Counted from the first letter of the stretch, positions 50,032-61,757 are shown. The stretch is 64,000 nt of DNA from Betaproteobacteria bacterium (GCA_009783065.1 WRHV01000002.1:49152-113151); one strand, 5' to 3'. Numbers and translations are program-made. The notes: a model not told the origin generated them from the letters alone.

Positions 50032-50289
50032 ATGGCACATAAAAAAGGCGGCGGCACAACCAGAAACGGTCGCGATTCACATTCAAAACGTCTGGGCGTC
50101 AAAGTTTACGGTGGACAATCCATCAATGCCGGAGGCATCATTATCCGTCAGCGCGGCACACCTGTGCACCCGGGCGAAAATGTCGGTATGGGCAAAGACC
50201 ACACTCTGTTCGCCCTGATTGACGGCAAAGTCAAATTTGTTGTCAAAGGCGAAAAAAACAGGCAATACGCAACGGTTGTCCCTGCGTAA
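50032..50289 (+). CDS. rpmA: 50S ribosomal protein L27
   Basis: 85 residues, same length as E. coli L27. [22 protein letters not shown] and [26 protein letters not shown] are diagnostic. The N-terminus starts directly with MAHKKGGG, with no Firmicutes-type cleaved extension. Ribosome site AGGAG lies nine bases upstream. A terminator follows before obgE. Confidence 0.98.
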   Translation: MAHKKGGGTTRNGRDSHSKRLGVKVYGGQSINAGGIIIRQRGTPVHPGENVGMGKDHTLFALIDGKVKFVVKGEKNRQYATVVPA

Positions 50290-51495
<1,206 letters not shown>

Positions 51496-51512
51496 CCTCT
51501 CTCTCATATCTT

Positions 51513-52631
51513 ATGAAATCGGTCATACCTCACGCCAAACGCCTGATTGTCAAAATCGGATCGTCACTTCTTACCGATGACGGAAAAGGCCTGGACCATG
51601 CGGCTATTGCACGGTGGTCTGATCAGATCGCCCGACTTCGTTCATTGGGTAAAGAAATCATCCTGGTTAGCTCGGGGGCGATTGCTGAAGGCATGTTGCG
51701 GCTCGGCTTTGATAAGCGCCCAACTGATATTCATAAACTGCAAGCTTGTGCGGCAGTAGGGCAAATGGGACTGATCCAGATTTATGAAAGTAGTTTTCGG
51801 GCATACGGCATTCATACGGCCCAGATATTACTGACCCACGCGGATCTATCCGACCGCGAACGGTATTTGAACGCCCGTTCTACCTTACTGGAACTTTTGC
51901 ACATGGGTGTCATTCCCATCATTAATGAAAATGACACGGTTGTGACGGATGAAATCCAGTTTGGCGACAATGATACTTTAGGAGCGCTTGTTGCCAATCT
52001 GATCGAGGCTGACGCCCTGATCATCCTGACCGACCAGCAGGGTTTGTTTAATATGGACCCACGAAAAAACCCGGATGCCGAACTGATCCGCTACGCCAGC
52101 GCCGGAGACACCGAGCTGGAACAAATGGCTGGCGGCGCCGGCAGCAAAGTCGGCCGTGGCGGCATGCTGACTAAGGTGCTTGCAGCCAAACGCGCCGCCC
52201 GTTCCGGCGCCCATACCGTTATCGCATGGGGCAAACTGGAAGATGTACTGGTCAGGCTTGCTGCCGGTGAAATGATCGGCACACAGCTTACAGCGCCTTC
52301 AGGACATCTACAGGCAAGAAAACAATGGATGATGGATCATCTCCAGACGGCAGGAAAGATTTTTCTGGATGCCGGCGCCGTCCAGAAAGTACTAAAAGAT
52401 GGAAAATCCCTGCTTCCTATCGGCGTGACCGAAATTCACGGCGACTTCAAGCGAGGAGAAGTGATTGCCTGTTTTGATGAATCGGGGCAGGAGATTGCAC
52501 GCGGACTGAGTAATTATTCCAGTTCGGATGCGCAACGCATATTGCGGCACAAATCATCTGAAATCGCGGATATTCTTGGATACCACGGCGCTCCTGAGCT
52601 AATCCATCGGGACAATATGGTTCTGCTGTAG
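51513..52631 (+). CDS. proB: Glutamate 5-kinase
   Basis: First step of proline synthesis: phosphorylates glutamate. 372 residues with amino-acid-kinase domain (KIGSSLLTD at the N-terminus, [44 protein letters not shown]) and a C-terminal PUA domain from about 280 ([14 protein letters not shown]..., ARGLSNYSS). The stop codon TAG consists of TA plus the first G of the inserted repeat element; without the insertion the codon would read TAA. Confidence 0.96.
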   Translation: MKSVIPHAKRLIVKIGSSLLTDDGKGLDHAAIARWSDQIARLRSLGKEIILVSSGAIAEGMLRLGFDKRPTDIHKLQACAAVGQMGLIQIYESSFRAYGIHTAQILLTHADLSDRERYLNARSTLLELLHMGVIPIINENDTVVTDEIQFGDNDTLGALVANLIEADALIILTDQQGLFNMDPRKNPDAELIRYASAGDTELEQMAGGAGSKVGRGGMLTKVLAAKRAARSGAHTVIAWGKLEDVLVRLAAGEMIGTQLTAPSGHLQARKQWMMDHLQTAGKIFLDAGAVQKVLKDGKSLLPIGVTEIHGDFKRGEVIACFDESGQEIARGLSNYSSSDAQRILRHKSSEIADILGYHGAPELIHRDNMVLL

Positions 52632-52807
52632 GGGCAACCCTCATTAAATTGTCGTCGTGAAAAGTTGATTTTTTCTGTCTGCCAAGGCGCAGGGACAAAA
52701 TGGGACGATGGCGTATTGAACATACGGCGAGTTCTATTTTGAACCGGCAACGCTTCGCAGACGGGATAAAGCAGCTTTGCAGCAGACAACTTAATCAGGG
52801 CTGCCCC
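52631..52807. repeat. MITE-like element, copy 2 (177 bp, terminal inverted repeats, TA flanks)
   Basis: Close to 90% identical to copy 1 at 7201-7376. Ends GGGGCAACCCTC... and ...AGGGCTGCCCC are inverted repeats (about 20 of 23 positions). The internal dyad is retained although one arm changed (CCATTTTG to CTATTTTG), since the change gives a G-U pair. It is flanked by TA at 52629-52630 and TA at 52808-52809, consistent with a TA target duplication as made by IS630/Tc1-mariner-type transposases. No coding capacity. It occupies almost all the space between the convergent ends of proB and the CNP1-like gene. Confidence 0.82.
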
Positions 52808-52811
52808 TAAA

Positions 52812-53381
52812 TCAGCGACCATCGTACTTATCTCCCTGCAGGGAGCGATTGTACTGAATCCGGAATAACATTTCTTCAGGTTTGCCGGCAACGGCACGCC
52901 CCTGACAGAAATAATGCAACACCAAAGCTGCCTGCGGCCGGTTGGCGTCCTGAAAATGGATGTCTTTCCACTCATTGTGCTGTGATGGTGACCAAGTGCC
53001 ATCATACCGACCCATAGCATATCGCCGATACAAACCACCATCACATTTTATTCCTTCATATGTGATGTTTTTAGCGCCACTGGAGCTGAGTCCGACCAGC
53101 GTATAACGAATTTCTTTTTCATCTGTAGCGAGTGTTTTTTTATCTATGGCAAATTTCTGTGTCTGGATCGGGCTTACGTAAAAAGGCAGCAAATCCTCAT
53201 CTTTGGGAAAAGCCGGCAATACCACCTCCCATTCCTTTTTAGGTGCGGCATCTTCCTCAGCTGCGCTGCCGCGATGCCGTGTTCCCGACATAGGAACTTC
53301 CTGCGCCAATGTATTAAGACAGAAACAGGAAAAAAGAAGCGCGGCCCCGACTTTTAGGTTGACGATTTTTTTTTCATTCAT
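52812..53381 (-). CDS. CNP1-like family secreted protein
   Basis: 189 residues with a signal peptide (VGAALLFSCFCLNTLAQ) and the CNP1 (cryptic neisserial protein 1)-like domain, marked by WEVVLPAFPKDEDLLPFYVS, IRYTLVGLSSSGAKNITYEGIKC and the GTWSPSQHNEW stretch. Periplasmic or outer-membrane associated in betaproteobacteria; function not known. It follows rppH by 11 bp on the same strand, a conserved order. Before the repeat element inserted, its stop codon would have been one base from that of proB. Confidence 0.88.
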   Translation of the reverse strand: MNEKKIVNLKVGAALLFSCFCLNTLAQEVPMSGTRHRGSAAEEDAAPKKEWEVVLPAFPKDEDLLPFYVSPIQTQKFAIDKKTLATDEKEIRYTLVGLSSSGAKNITYEGIKCDGGLYRRYAMGRYDGTWSPSQHNEWKDIHFQDANRPQAALVLHYFCQGRAVAGKPEEMLFRIQYNRSLQGDKYDGR

Positions 53382-53392
53382 AAACGGACCTA

Positions 53393-53992
53393 TTATTCTT
53401 GATGCTTTTCTTCATCTATTCCAGCCGATCCTACCATTCTTTTATCCACTGAAACCGCCGGCTTTTTCCTTCTGTAATTCGCCCGCCTTTTGGGGAAAAA
53501 CAAGACTTCACGCTGGGGTGGCGGATCCAGGAAACGGGATAGCTCGTTTAATGCCTTAAAATAGACATCCCGCTTGAATTCAATGACAACATCAAGCGGC
53601 ACCCAATATTCATGCCAGCGCCAAGCATCAAATTCGGGATTATTGGTGGAGCGGAGATTGAAATCGCTATCACGTCCGATCATCCGCAATAAAAACCAGA
53701 TCTGTTTTTGGCCACGATAATGCCCGCGAATTTCCCGCTTGATGTAATTTGACGGCACTTCGTAACGAAGCCAGTCACGTGTTCTGCCAACAACTTTGAC
53801 ATGCTCCCGCTGTAAGCCGGTTTCTTCCAGCAACTCACGATACATGGCTTGCTCAGGCGTTTCCCCATGCTTGATGCCCCCTTGCGGGAATTGCCATGAA
53901 TGTTCGCGAGCTCTTTTGCCCCACCATACTTTGTTATTTGCATTCAGCAGAATAATGCCGACGTTAGGACGAAAACCTTCACGATCAAGCAT
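53393..53992 (-). CDS. rppH: RNA pyrophosphohydrolase
   Basis: Removes pyrophosphate from 5'-triphosphate RNA ends to start decay. 199 residues. [17 protein letters not shown] at the N-terminus and the Nudix box [23 protein letters not shown] (23 residues with the catalytic REXXEE pattern) are clear, as is [18 protein letters not shown]. The C-terminal extension is basic. Diverges from proS. Confidence 0.96.
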   Translation of the reverse strand: MLDREGFRPNVGIILLNANNKVWWGKRAREHSWQFPQGGIKHGETPEQAMYRELLEETGLQREHVKVVGRTRDWLRYEVPSNYIKREIRGHYRGQKQIWFLLRMIGRDSDFNLRSTNNPEFDAWRWHEYWVPLDVVIEFKRDVYFKALNELSRFLDPPPQREVLFFPKRRANYRRKKPAVSVDKRMVGSAGIDEEKHQE

Positions 53993-54164
53993 ATTGACCT
54001 CTTATCTTTTGCTACCGGCATTCAGTCTTAGCATACAATCAGCAAATGATTGTTGGCAAAATACATCATTTTTTCTGCTGATTTGAGAAAGTCTGAACGC
54101 ACTGGTCAGCGAATCCTTTAAAATCCTACAAATTATAACCTTCTTGAAAAAAGAATTCACTGTC

Positions 54165-55898
54165 ATGCGTGCATCACAATTTTTTATCAGCACCTTAAAA
54201 GAAGCGCCTGCTGACGCAGAAATCATTAGCCACAAACTCATGATGCGTACAGGCATGATTCGCCGCCTGGGTTCCGGCATTTACACCTATATGCCATTGG
54301 GCTTGCGTATTATCAGGAAAATAGAAAATATTATCCGCGAGGAAATGAACCGTTCCGGCGCAATTGAATTGCTCATGCCAATCGTGCAGCCGGCAGAACT
54401 TTGGCAGGAAACCGGCCGATGGGAAAAATATGGGCCTGAACTATTACGCATCAAGGATCGGCATGGCCGGGATTTCATTATCCAGCCAACATCAGAAGAA
54501 GTTGTCACCGATATTGCGCGAGGCGTGATTAATTCCTACCGTCAGCTACCGGTTAATTTTTACCATATCCAGACGAAATTCCGTGATGAAAGGCGTCCCC
54601 GTTTTGGTCTGATGCGCGGACGTGAATTCACAATGAAGGATGCTTATTCCTTTGACCACCATGTGGAAGGCATGGAAAAGTCGTACCAGATTATGTTTGA
54701 AGCCTATACCCGGATCTTTACCCGGATCGGGTTACAGTTCCGCTCGGTTGCGGCAGATAACGGCACCATTGGCGGATCGGGTTCGCATGAATTCCACGTC
54801 ATCGCGGAAACCGGAGAAGATGCGCTTGTGTACTGCCCGACTTCAGATTATGCAGCCAACATGGAAGCGGCCGAATCTTTGCCGCCATCCGAAACACGTC
54901 CGGCTCCCAGTGAAACCATGCAGAAAGTCCCGACCCCCGGCAAAAAATCCTGTGAAGATGTGACGTCTTTCCTGAAGATGCCACTTGAAAAATCGGTTAA
55001 AGCCGTTGCAACAATTCGCCTCGCTGTAGCTGATAATGCACCGGACCGGTTTGCGATTATCCTCTTGCGCGGTGATCATGATCTGAATGAAATCAAAACA
55101 CAGAAGGTCATCGGGCCATTCCGTTTTGCTACTGAAGATGAAATTGTCCATTACACAGGCAGTTCGCCCGGATATATGGGACCCGTTGGTCTGGATAAGA
55201 AGGCCGGTATTGTCATTTACGCAGATCATGCTGTTACTATCATGGCAAATTTCATCTGCGGCGCAAACGAAGTTGATCACCATCTTACAGGTGTCAACTG
55301 GGATCGAGATACCCCTCTTCCTTCTCAAACAGGCGATTTTCGTAACGTAGTAGCAGGTGATCTCTCGCCTGATGGTAAAGGCATACTGGCCATACAGCGT
55401 GGTATTGAAGTCGGTCATGTTTTCCAGTTAGGAACACATTACTCGGCAGATATGAATGCGACATTCCTGGATGAAACCGGCAAACCTCAATTCATGCAAA
55501 TGGGATGTTATGGCATTGGCGTAACACGGATTATGGGAGCGGCCATCGAGCAAAACCATGATGAACGCGGGATAATCTGGCCGGCGGCTATTGCCCCATT
55601 TCAGATTGTTCTTTGCCCAATGGCTTATGATCGGAGCGAAATGGTTAGAAATACGGCTGACGATCTGCTTTCAAAACTGCTGGATGCCGGTATTGATGCT
55701 GTTCTTGATGACCGTGGCGAGCGTCCGGGCGTCATGTTTGCCGACTGGGAACTAATCGGAGTACCTCACCGTATTGTGATTGGCGAACGTGGCCTGAAGG
55801 AAAACATGCTGGAATATCAGGATCGTCGCCATACCGAAGCCATCTCTGTCCCCCAGGCTAATATCATGGCTTTTATACGGGAAAAACTGAATATTTGA
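54165..55898 (+). CDS. proS: Proline-tRNA ligase, bacterial type
   Basis: Class II synthetase of 577 residues (E. coli 572). Motif 1 and the tRNA-binding region begin [22 protein letters not shown]; motif 2 is [25 protein letters not shown]. The YbaK-like editing insertion covers about 235-395 ([10 protein letters not shown]... region). Motif 3 is [13 protein letters not shown], and the anticodon-binding domain is at the C-terminus ([10 protein letters not shown]...[18 protein letters not shown]). Start at ATG 54165 by family alignment; a TTG seven codons upstream is not needed. Confidence 0.97.
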   Translation: MRASQFFISTLKEAPADAEIISHKLMMRTGMIRRLGSGIYTYMPLGLRIIRKIENIIREEMNRSGAIELLMPIVQPAELWQETGRWEKYGPELLRIKDRHGRDFIIQPTSEEVVTDIARGVINSYRQLPVNFYHIQTKFRDERRPRFGLMRGREFTMKDAYSFDHHVEGMEKSYQIMFEAYTRIFTRIGLQFRSVAADNGTIGGSGSHEFHVIAETGEDALVYCPTSDYAANMEAAESLPPSETRPAPSETMQKVPTPGKKSCEDVTSFLKMPLEKSVKAVATIRLAVADNAPDRFAIILLRGDHDLNEIKTQKVIGPFRFATEDEIVHYTGSSPGYMGPVGLDKKAGIVIYADHAVTIMANFICGANEVDHHLTGVNWDRDTPLPSQTGDFRNVVAGDLSPDGKGILAIQRGIEVGHVFQLGTHYSADMNATFLDETGKPQFMQMGCYGIGVTRIMGAAIEQNHDERGIIWPAAIAPFQIVLCPMAYDRSEMVRNTADDLLSKLLDAGIDAVLDDRGERPGVMFADWELIGVPHRIVIGERGLKENMLEYQDRRHTEAISVPQANIMAFIREKLNI

Positions 55899-56288
55899 GA
55901 AAAGCCGGTTTTCTTCCTGCTGCTGCTTAACAAAATTACTTTAACCTAAACCAGCCATATATCCTGGTATGGTCTTCAATACAACGCGCTGTTTTAGAAG
56001 AACCATGAAGGCTTCATACCTTTTTTCACAGGGATTTGGTAATTGACTTCGTCCTATATGCCTTAAGCAAGAAAGCGAGTAGGCCGATCAGATATAGACC
56101 ACTACATATTAAGATAAATTGATCTCTTTGTCGTGTTCCGTCAGATAAGTCGTATTGAAGAAATGTTCATAACGACTATGTAGCAACGCCTGAACATGGC
56201 TAAATAAATATTTGTAAAAAATTCGAAAACAACAAATCCCTACACGCAACCCTGACAGCGCCATGTGCAGAAAACAGGAAAAAACAAC
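55899..56288. other. Intergenic region after proS
   Basis: About 390 AT-rich bases with no gene, no clear repeat and no recognisable regulatory element. The convergent gene downstream ends in two tandem terminators at 56289-56370. No clear terminator for proS was seen. Confidence 0.4.
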
Positions 56289-56316
56289 CCTTTGCCTGTA
56301 GTTTTACAGGCAAAGG
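56289..56316 (-). terminator. Second terminator after the SWIB/histone-like gene
   Basis: Twelve-base perfect stem CCTTTGCCTGTA (56289-56300) with TACAGGCAAAGG (56305-56316), loop GTTT. On the minus strand followed by GTTGTTTTTTCC. Confidence 0.75.
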
Positions 56317-56334
56317 TTACCACTGAGACATTGC

Positions 56335-56370
56335 AAAACAGGATTCAGTTTACAGAAACTATCCTGTTTT
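56335..56370 (-). terminator. First terminator after the SWIB/histone-like gene
   Basis: AAAACAGGAT pairs with ATCCTGTTTT, with an inner AGTTT/AAACT stem. It lies 15 bp past the stop codon at 56386 and is followed on the minus strand by GCAATG after the TTTT arm. Together with the hairpin at 56289-56316 it makes an unusually strong double stop for a short gene. Confidence 0.75.
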
Positions 56371-56385
56371 CCATTTCATATCTGA

Positions 56386-56832
56386 TTATTTCAGATGTCC
56401 TGAAACAAGCTTGGTCATTTCAAACATTGAAACTTGTTTTTTACCACCAAAAACCGGTTTCAGTTTGTCGTCAGCATTAATCATGCGACGATTGTTTTTG
56501 TCCTGCAAATTGTTTTTCTTGATGTACTCCCAGATTTTTTTGGTTACTTCCGTCCGTGGCAACGGGCTCGAACCAATCACAGCGCCTAAAGCAGATGATG
56601 GTGTCATCGGCTTCATGAAAGCAGCACTAGGAGTCCGCTTTGCTGGTGCTTTCTTAGCAGCAGGCTTCTTGGCTGCCGGTTTTGCCGCAGGTTTCTTGGC
56701 GGCAGAAGCTTTTTTAGCAGGATCTGCTGCTTTCTTGGCAGGAGCAGCTGCTTTTTTAGCTGGAGCGGCCTTTTTTGCGGAGACTGCTTTTTTCGCGGGT
56801 GCTTTTGCTGCAGGTTTTTTCGTTGTAGCCAT
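56386..56832 (-). CDS. Histone H1-like (AlgP/Hc-type) N-terminus fused to a SWIB/MDM2 domain
   Basis: 148 residues in two parts. Residues 1-65 are almost only Lys, Ala and Pro in AKK/PAKK repeats, like eukaryotic H1 tails, AlgP and chlamydial Hc2, and should bind DNA. From about 75 to the end runs a SWIB/MDM2-type domain (ALGAVIGSSPLPRTEVTKKIWEYIK, NNRRMINADDKLKPVFG, VSMFEMTKLVSGHL). Likely nucleoid-associated; such fusions occur in betaproteobacteria and Chlamydiae, but the target is not known. Start at MATTKK (56832) by ribosome site GGCGA and by the family; four codons upstream are also open. A promoter and two terminators indicate a single, strong transcript. Confidence 0.92.
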   Translation of the reverse strand: MATTKKPAAKAPAKKAVSAKKAAPAKKAAAPAKKAADPAKKASAAKKPAAKPAAKKPAAKKAPAKRTPSAAFMKPMTPSSALGAVIGSSPLPRTEVTKKIWEYIKKNNLQDKNNRRMINADDKLKPVFGGKKQVSMFEMTKLVSGHLK

Positions 56833-56877
56833 TTCTCGCCTCATAAATACAAAAACTATAGGGAACTTGCACTGGAA

Positions 56878-56907
56878 AATATAGGTGGTAAATTAGGCAT
56901 ATGGCAA
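56878..56907 (-). promoter_or_regulatory. Probable promoter of the SWIB/histone-like gene
   Basis: On the minus strand TTGCCA (56907-56902), 18-base spacer, TATATT (56883-56878). Transcription would start near 56870, leaving a leader of about 38 bases. Confidence 0.4.
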
Positions 56908-57077
56908 GTTTTTTTTACACTTTTACTGGAAAACTGTCATTTATTTGTCAATATTTAGAAAAAATGTCCATTTTGAGAGGAAAAACGCTGTTTTTATACA
57001 ACACTTCCGAATCAAAAAATAAATCTCGTTTTTTTATTTTTTAGCGAAATGGCATATATGATCATGCTTTAAATTCA

Positions 57078-58442
57078 TCAGCGTAAACCTGGCATCAGCC
57101 CTTTCATGCTTCTCATCATTTTCATCATTCCGCCACTTTTTATTTTTTTCATCATCGACTGCATCTGCTCATACTGCGAAAGCATCCGGTTTACATCCTG
57201 GACCTGCACACCCGCTCCTGCGGCAATACGCCTTTTTCGTGCGGCTTTGATGATGTCAGGCTTTGCTCGTTCAGCCGGCGTCATGGAATTGATGATGCCA
57301 TCCATACGACGGATCTGGCGATTGGCCTGATCCATATTGGCATGTTGCGCGGCCTGCTGAAATTGCGCCGGCATTTTCCCAAGCAACCCTGAAAGACCGC
57401 CCATATTCTGCATTTGCATCAACTGCGACTTAAAATCATTCAGATCAAAACGGCCACCGCTTCTCAATTTTTTCTCAAGATCCTGTGCCGCCTGAATATC
57501 AACATTCTTTCTGGCTTCCTCTACCAGCGCCAGAATATCTCCCATGCCCAAAATCCGGTTGGCCATCCGGGCAGGATCAAATGCTTCAAGTCCATCCAGT
57601 TTTTCCGATACCCCGGCAAACTTGATCGGTTTTCCTGTAATTTGGCGTACCGATAATGCGGCACCACCCCGTGCATCACCATCAAGTTTGGTCAGTACAA
57701 TACCTGTCAGAGGCAGTGTTTCATTAAAGGTACGGGCAACATTGACCGCATCCTGTCCCAGCATTGCATCCACGACAAAAAGCGTTTCTATCGGTTTGAC
57801 TGCATCGTGCAAGGTGGCAATTTCTTTCATCATTTCTTCATCAATGCCTAGACGCCCTGCCGTATCAATAATCAGAACATCATAATAATGGCGCCGGGCA
57901 TGATCGAGAGCAGCACGTGCTATCTCAACTGGTTTTCCAGATTCTGATACATAAAAATCAACACCTGCCTGCTGCGACACCGTTTCTAACTGCTTGATTG
58001 CCGCAGGCCGGTAAACGTCTGTGGAAACGGTTAAGACTTTCTTCTTGTTTTCCGTTGTCAGATAACGCGCAAGCTTGCCAACTGTTGTGGTTTTTCCCAC
58101 ACCTTGCAAACCGGCCATCAGAATAACGGCAGGAGGCTGAGTAGCAAAATTCAGCTTCATGGCATCATTGCCGAGATCACCCCCCATCATATCGGCCAGC
58201 TCCTGCTGGACAACGCCGACCAGCGCCTGGCCCGGTGTGAGTGATCCGATTACCTCTTCTCCCATCGCCTTTTCACGCACACGACTGATAAAATCGCGAA
58301 CCACAGGCAACGCAACGTCTGCTTCAAGCAACGCCAGACGTATTTCCCGCAGCATTTCTGCTGTGTTGGCTTCAGTTAGGCGCATCTCGCCACGCATCGT
58401 TTTGACGACTTTGGCCAGCCGTTGTGTCAGATTATCAAGCAT
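57078..58442 (-). CDS. ffh: Signal recognition particle protein Ffh
   Basis: GTPase of the signal recognition particle that binds 4.5S RNA and signal sequences. 454 residues (E. coli 453). N domain MLDNLTQRLAKVVKTMRG...; G domain with GLQGVGKTTTVGKLA, DTAGR, TKLDGDARGG; methionine-rich M domain from about 300, including QMQNMGGLSGLLGKMP, the RRMDGIINSMT stretch and the SGGMMKMMRSMKG tail. Standalone on its strand. Confidence 0.98.
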   Translation of the reverse strand: MLDNLTQRLAKVVKTMRGEMRLTEANTAEMLREIRLALLEADVALPVVRDFISRVREKAMGEEVIGSLTPGQALVGVVQQELADMMGGDLGNDAMKLNFATQPPAVILMAGLQGVGKTTTVGKLARYLTTENKKKVLTVSTDVYRPAAIKQLETVSQQAGVDFYVSESGKPVEIARAALDHARRHYYDVLIIDTAGRLGIDEEMMKEIATLHDAVKPIETLFVVDAMLGQDAVNVARTFNETLPLTGIVLTKLDGDARGGAALSVRQITGKPIKFAGVSEKLDGLEAFDPARMANRILGMGDILALVEEARKNVDIQAAQDLEKKLRSGGRFDLNDFKSQLMQMQNMGGLSGLLGKMPAQFQQAAQHANMDQANRQIRRMDGIINSMTPAERAKPDIIKAARKRRIAAGAGVQVQDVNRMLSQYEQMQSMMKKIKSGGMMKMMRSMKGLMPGLR

Positions 58443-58646
58443 AATGAAATGAATAAAAAAAGTTGAAAAAAGCGCTCACATACACCGCTACTGTCTTGTC
58501 ATTTTATCCTGACATTTCGCACGGCATACAATTTCCAATTGTATCGAAGCTGATGTTTTATTTTACAAACATGCCATACGCTCTTGAACAACAAAACAAT
58601 TTTTTATCTTTAAAAAAATTGATCAAAAGAGAGTCCATATTTTTTG

Positions 58647-58676
58647 TTGCGAATGGCAGTTTGTATCATCTACAAT
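58647..58676 (+). promoter_or_regulatory. Possible promoter of fhs
   Basis: TTGCGA (58647-58652), 18-base spacer, TACAAT (58671-58676), 51 bp before the ATG. The spacing fits sigma-70, the -35 is weak. Confidence 0.35.
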
Positions 58677-58726
58677 GATTTATAAACCAAATTAAATGCT
58701 ACATCCAGAGAAAGAGAGATTTTAAT

Positions 58727-60403
58727 ATGACAACAGACATCGCTATTGCCCAAAGAGCAAAGATGTTACGTATTAGCCAAGTTGCACAACGTTTCGATAT
58801 TGACGAAGAATATATGGAGCCGTATGGTTTTTATAAAGCAAAAATTTCTCTGGATTTTCTGGAAACCCTGAAAGACAAACCAAACGGCAAACTGATTCTG
58901 GTAACAGCAATCAATCCGACCCCAGCCGGCGAAGGAAAAACAACGACAACGATCGGTTTAGGCGATGCGTTAAACCGCATCGGCAAAAAAGCGATTATCT
59001 GCCTGCGTGAGCCGTCTTTGGGGCCGGTTTTTGGCATGAAGGGCGGCGCTGCCGGTGGCGGATATTCCCAGGTTGTTCCGATGGAAGATATCAACCTGCA
59101 TTTCACAGGCGATATCAGCGCCGTAGGGCTCGCCAACAACCTTCTGGCTTCATTGATCGATAATCACATTCATCACGGCAATGAGCTGGGCATTGACGTG
59201 CGCCGTGTTGTCTGGAAACGTGTGCTCGACATGAATGATCGTGCCCTGCGTGATATTACCATCGGACTCGGTGGCCCAGGTAATGGCTTCCCGCGTTCTG
59301 ATGGTTTCAATATTACCGTTGCATCTGAAGTCATGGCTATTTTCTGTCTCGCAACCAGTCTGGAAGATCTGAAAGATCGCCTGGGTCGTATTGTCATCGG
59401 TTATACCCGTGATCTCCGCCCTGTTCTGGCAAGCGATTTGAAGGCACACGGCGCGATGGCGGCACTGTTGAAAGATGCCATTAAACCAAACATGGTACAG
59501 ACACTGGAAAATAACCCGGCCTTTATTCATGGCGGCCCTTTCGCCAATATTGCAACGGGCACCAATTCCGTTATCGCCACCTCATCTGCACTAAAACTCG
59601 CTGACTATGTCGTTACTGAAGCCGGATTCGGCGCTGATCTTGGTGCTGAAAAATTTGTGGACATTGTCTGCCGTAAATCCGGATTCAAACCCGACTGCGC
59701 CGTTGTGGTTGCAACTATCCGCGCACTCAAATATCACGGCGGCGTTGAATTGCCGGACCTGAATCAGGAAAATCTGGCCGCGCTGGAAAAAGGGATTGCC
59801 AATCTTGAGCGTCATATCAACAACATTCGCAACTATTATGGCCTGCCCTGCATCGTGGCAATTAATCACTTTACATTGGACACCGATGCCGAAATCCAGC
59901 TGCTCAAGGACAAGATGGCATCCCAGGAAGCCCCTGTGGTCGTTTCAAAACACTGGGCTGAAGGCGGAAAAGGCGGCGAAGAACTGGCCAAGGCTGTTAT
60001 CAACATGGTCGAAACAACCCCTTCCAACTTCAAATTTGTCTACGAAGAAAATGACTCTCTTTGGAATAAAATGACAGCTATTGCCACCAAATTGTATGGC
60101 GCCAGAGATATTATGGCTGACAGCAGAGTACGTGCCCAGATTAAAAAGCTGGAAGATGACGGCTATGGCTCATATCCTATCTGTGTCGCCAAAACGCAAT
60201 ATTCCTTCTCAACCGATCCTGCTCTGCGGGGTGCGCCAACAGGTCACTCTGTTGCCATTCGGGAAGTATCTCTTTCCGCCGGCGCTGAATTCATTGTTAT
60301 GGTTTGTGGCGATACTGTTATGACTATGCCCGGATTACCTAAAGTACCTTCATCCAACATGATTGATGTGGATGCCGAAGGAAGAATTGTCGGGTTATTC
60401 TGA
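58727..60403 (+). CDS. fhs: Formate-tetrahydrofolate ligase
   Basis: Joins formate to tetrahydrofolate with ATP, giving 10-formyl-THF for purine and C1 metabolism. 558 residues, the FTHFS length. ATP loop in [18 protein letters not shown] [19 protein letters not shown]; other marks are [28 protein letters not shown], and [14 protein letters not shown]. Such enzymes are typical of anaerobes; here it would salvage formate made from oxalate. AGAGAG lies before the ATG. The pathway reading is inference, the enzyme call is secure. Confidence 0.97.
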   Translation: MTTDIAIAQRAKMLRISQVAQRFDIDEEYMEPYGFYKAKISLDFLETLKDKPNGKLILVTAINPTPAGEGKTTTTIGLGDALNRIGKKAIICLREPSLGPVFGMKGGAAGGGYSQVVPMEDINLHFTGDISAVGLANNLLASLIDNHIHHGNELGIDVRRVVWKRVLDMNDRALRDITIGLGGPGNGFPRSDGFNITVASEVMAIFCLATSLEDLKDRLGRIVIGYTRDLRPVLASDLKAHGAMAALLKDAIKPNMVQTLENNPAFIHGGPFANIATGTNSVIATSSALKLADYVVTEAGFGADLGAEKFVDIVCRKSGFKPDCAVVVATIRALKYHGGVELPDLNQENLAALEKGIANLERHINNIRNYYGLPCIVAINHFTLDTDAEIQLLKDKMASQEAPVVVSKHWAEGGKGGEELAKAVINMVETTPSNFKFVYEENDSLWNKMTAIATKLYGARDIMADSRVRAQIKKLEDDGYGSYPICVAKTQYSFSTDPALRGAPTGHSVAIREVSLSAGAEFIVMVCGDTVMTMPGLPKVPSSNMIDVDAEGRIVGLF

Positions 60404-60678
60404 TAAACTATGTAATAAATTAGTGTGTTCCTATACAAAAATCAATTATTTATGATGAATCAGGTGACATGTTTTAAAGCATACAATTGATTCATCTTTG
60501 ACTGGATTATGGAGAATTCAAAGAACAGGGTTACCCTGAAAAACATAGGAAAACTTCAAAAAGGAAATGAAAACAAGATGTTAATAAATAAAGTGGTGTG
60601 CTGGACTGAAAAAATGCTCCAAAGGGAATTAGCAATACCTCATCCAAGCCCCCCAGAAAACATTTAATAGGAAAAAAA
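60404..60678. other. Intergenic region between fhs and the ketopantoate reductase gene
   Basis: 275 bases without a gene. It is AT-rich, with no clear terminator for fhs and no recognised regulatory motif. A GGAAAAAAA tract directly before the next ATG is the likely ribosome site. Confidence 0.4.
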
Positions 60679-61704
60679 ATGAGATATGCGATTATTGGTG
60701 CTGGTGCGATTGGAGGTTATGTCGGCGTAAAGCTGGCATTGGCAGGAGAAGACGTTACTTTCATCGTTCGAGGCGCCAACCTTGAAGCCATCAGAAATAA
60801 CGGCGTAAAGCTTATTATGAACGATGGTACCGAACTTATCGCAAAGAATGTAAAAACCACCAACAACTATGACGAAGTAGGACCTGTGGATATCGTCATT
60901 CTTGCCATGAAAGCGCACCAAGTAGAAGCTGTCGTGGATGATGTGTCCAAACTTTTTGGCCCGGATACGGTTGTTGTCACCATGCAAAACGGCATCCCGT
61001 ACTGGTATTTCCACAAGCATGGCGGCCCCTATGAAGGCGCTCGTGTCCAAAGTGTCGATCCGACAGGCCAAATCGCCGCTAAAATTCCTGCTGATCGTGT
61101 ACTCGGTTGCGTGGTTTATCCCGCTTCCGAACTCATCGCACCAGGTATTATCAGGCACATCGAAGGCGACCGTTTCCCGATTGGCGAACTGGACGGCACC
61201 ATAACTGAACGTGCGCAAAAAGTGTCTGATTCTTTTATTAAGGCTGGATTCAAAGCGCCTATACTCGAAAACATTCGTTCTGAAATCTGGCTCAAGCTCT
61301 GGGGCAATTTGACCTTTAATCCAATCAGTTCTCTTTCCCATTCTACACTGGTCGATATTTGTCAGTATCCATTAACACGAGAACTTGCCGGCGACATGAT
61401 GATTGAGGCGCAACGTATTGCTAACAAACTTGGCATTGAATTCCGTGTCCCGCTTGAAAAACGGATTCAGGGTGCAGAAAAGGTCGGCAAACATAAGACT
61501 TCCATGCTGCAAGACGTTGAGGCCGGCCGAGAACCCGAGATTGATGCGTTGGTTGGTTCAATCGTGGAACTGGGCAGAATTACCCATACTGCAACACCCC
61601 ATATCAATACGGTCTATGCACTGGTCAAACTGCTTGCAAAAACCATGGAGGAAGAAAAAGGACGGGTTCGCTTGCAAAGCGAAAATCCCTCTTCTTCCCA
61701 CTAA
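60679..61704 (+). CDS. Ketopantoate reductase family protein
   Basis: 341-residue NADPH-dependent 2-ketoacid reductase of the ApbA/PanE family. N-terminal nucleotide loop GAGAIGGYVGVKLA, ILAMKAHQVE, the catalytic-lysine segment EIWLKLWGNLTFNPISSLSH, and a C-terminal DVEAGREPEIDALVG motif. In many members the last segment is E-x-D for ketopantoate binding. It could complete the pathway started by panB at 39214. However, it is longer than E. coli PanE (303), and sits in a cluster of C1/C2 acid genes, so another 2-ketoacid substrate (hydroxypyruvate or glyoxylate, say) is possible. A terminator follows. Confidence 0.82.
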   Translation: MRYAIIGAGAIGGYVGVKLALAGEDVTFIVRGANLEAIRNNGVKLIMNDGTELIAKNVKTTNNYDEVGPVDIVILAMKAHQVEAVVDDVSKLFGPDTVVVTMQNGIPYWYFHKHGGPYEGARVQSVDPTGQIAAKIPADRVLGCVVYPASELIAPGIIRHIEGDRFPIGELDGTITERAQKVSDSFIKAGFKAPILENIRSEIWLKLWGNLTFNPISSLSHSTLVDICQYPLTRELAGDMMIEAQRIANKLGIEFRVPLEKRIQGAEKVGKHKTSMLQDVEAGREPEIDALVGSIVELGRITHTATPHINTVYALVKLLAKTMEEEKGRVRLQSENPSSSH

Positions 61705-61722
61705 ACTGATAAAAACCGAATG

Positions 61723-61757
61723 AGCCCCCTATTTGAATTACTTACAGCAAGGGGGCT
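61723..61757 (+). terminator. Possible terminator after the ketopantoate reductase gene
   Basis: AGCCCCCT (61723-61730) pairs with AGGGGGCT (61750-61757) around a 19-base loop; the downstream tract is A/T-rich (AATAATTTA) but not a pure T-run. Confidence 0.45.

Noticed and set aside
60664..61341. 225-codon minus-strand frame opposite the ketopantoate reductase gene
   Set aside because: Antisense artefact of the reductase gene; the plus-strand protein has clear family motifs.
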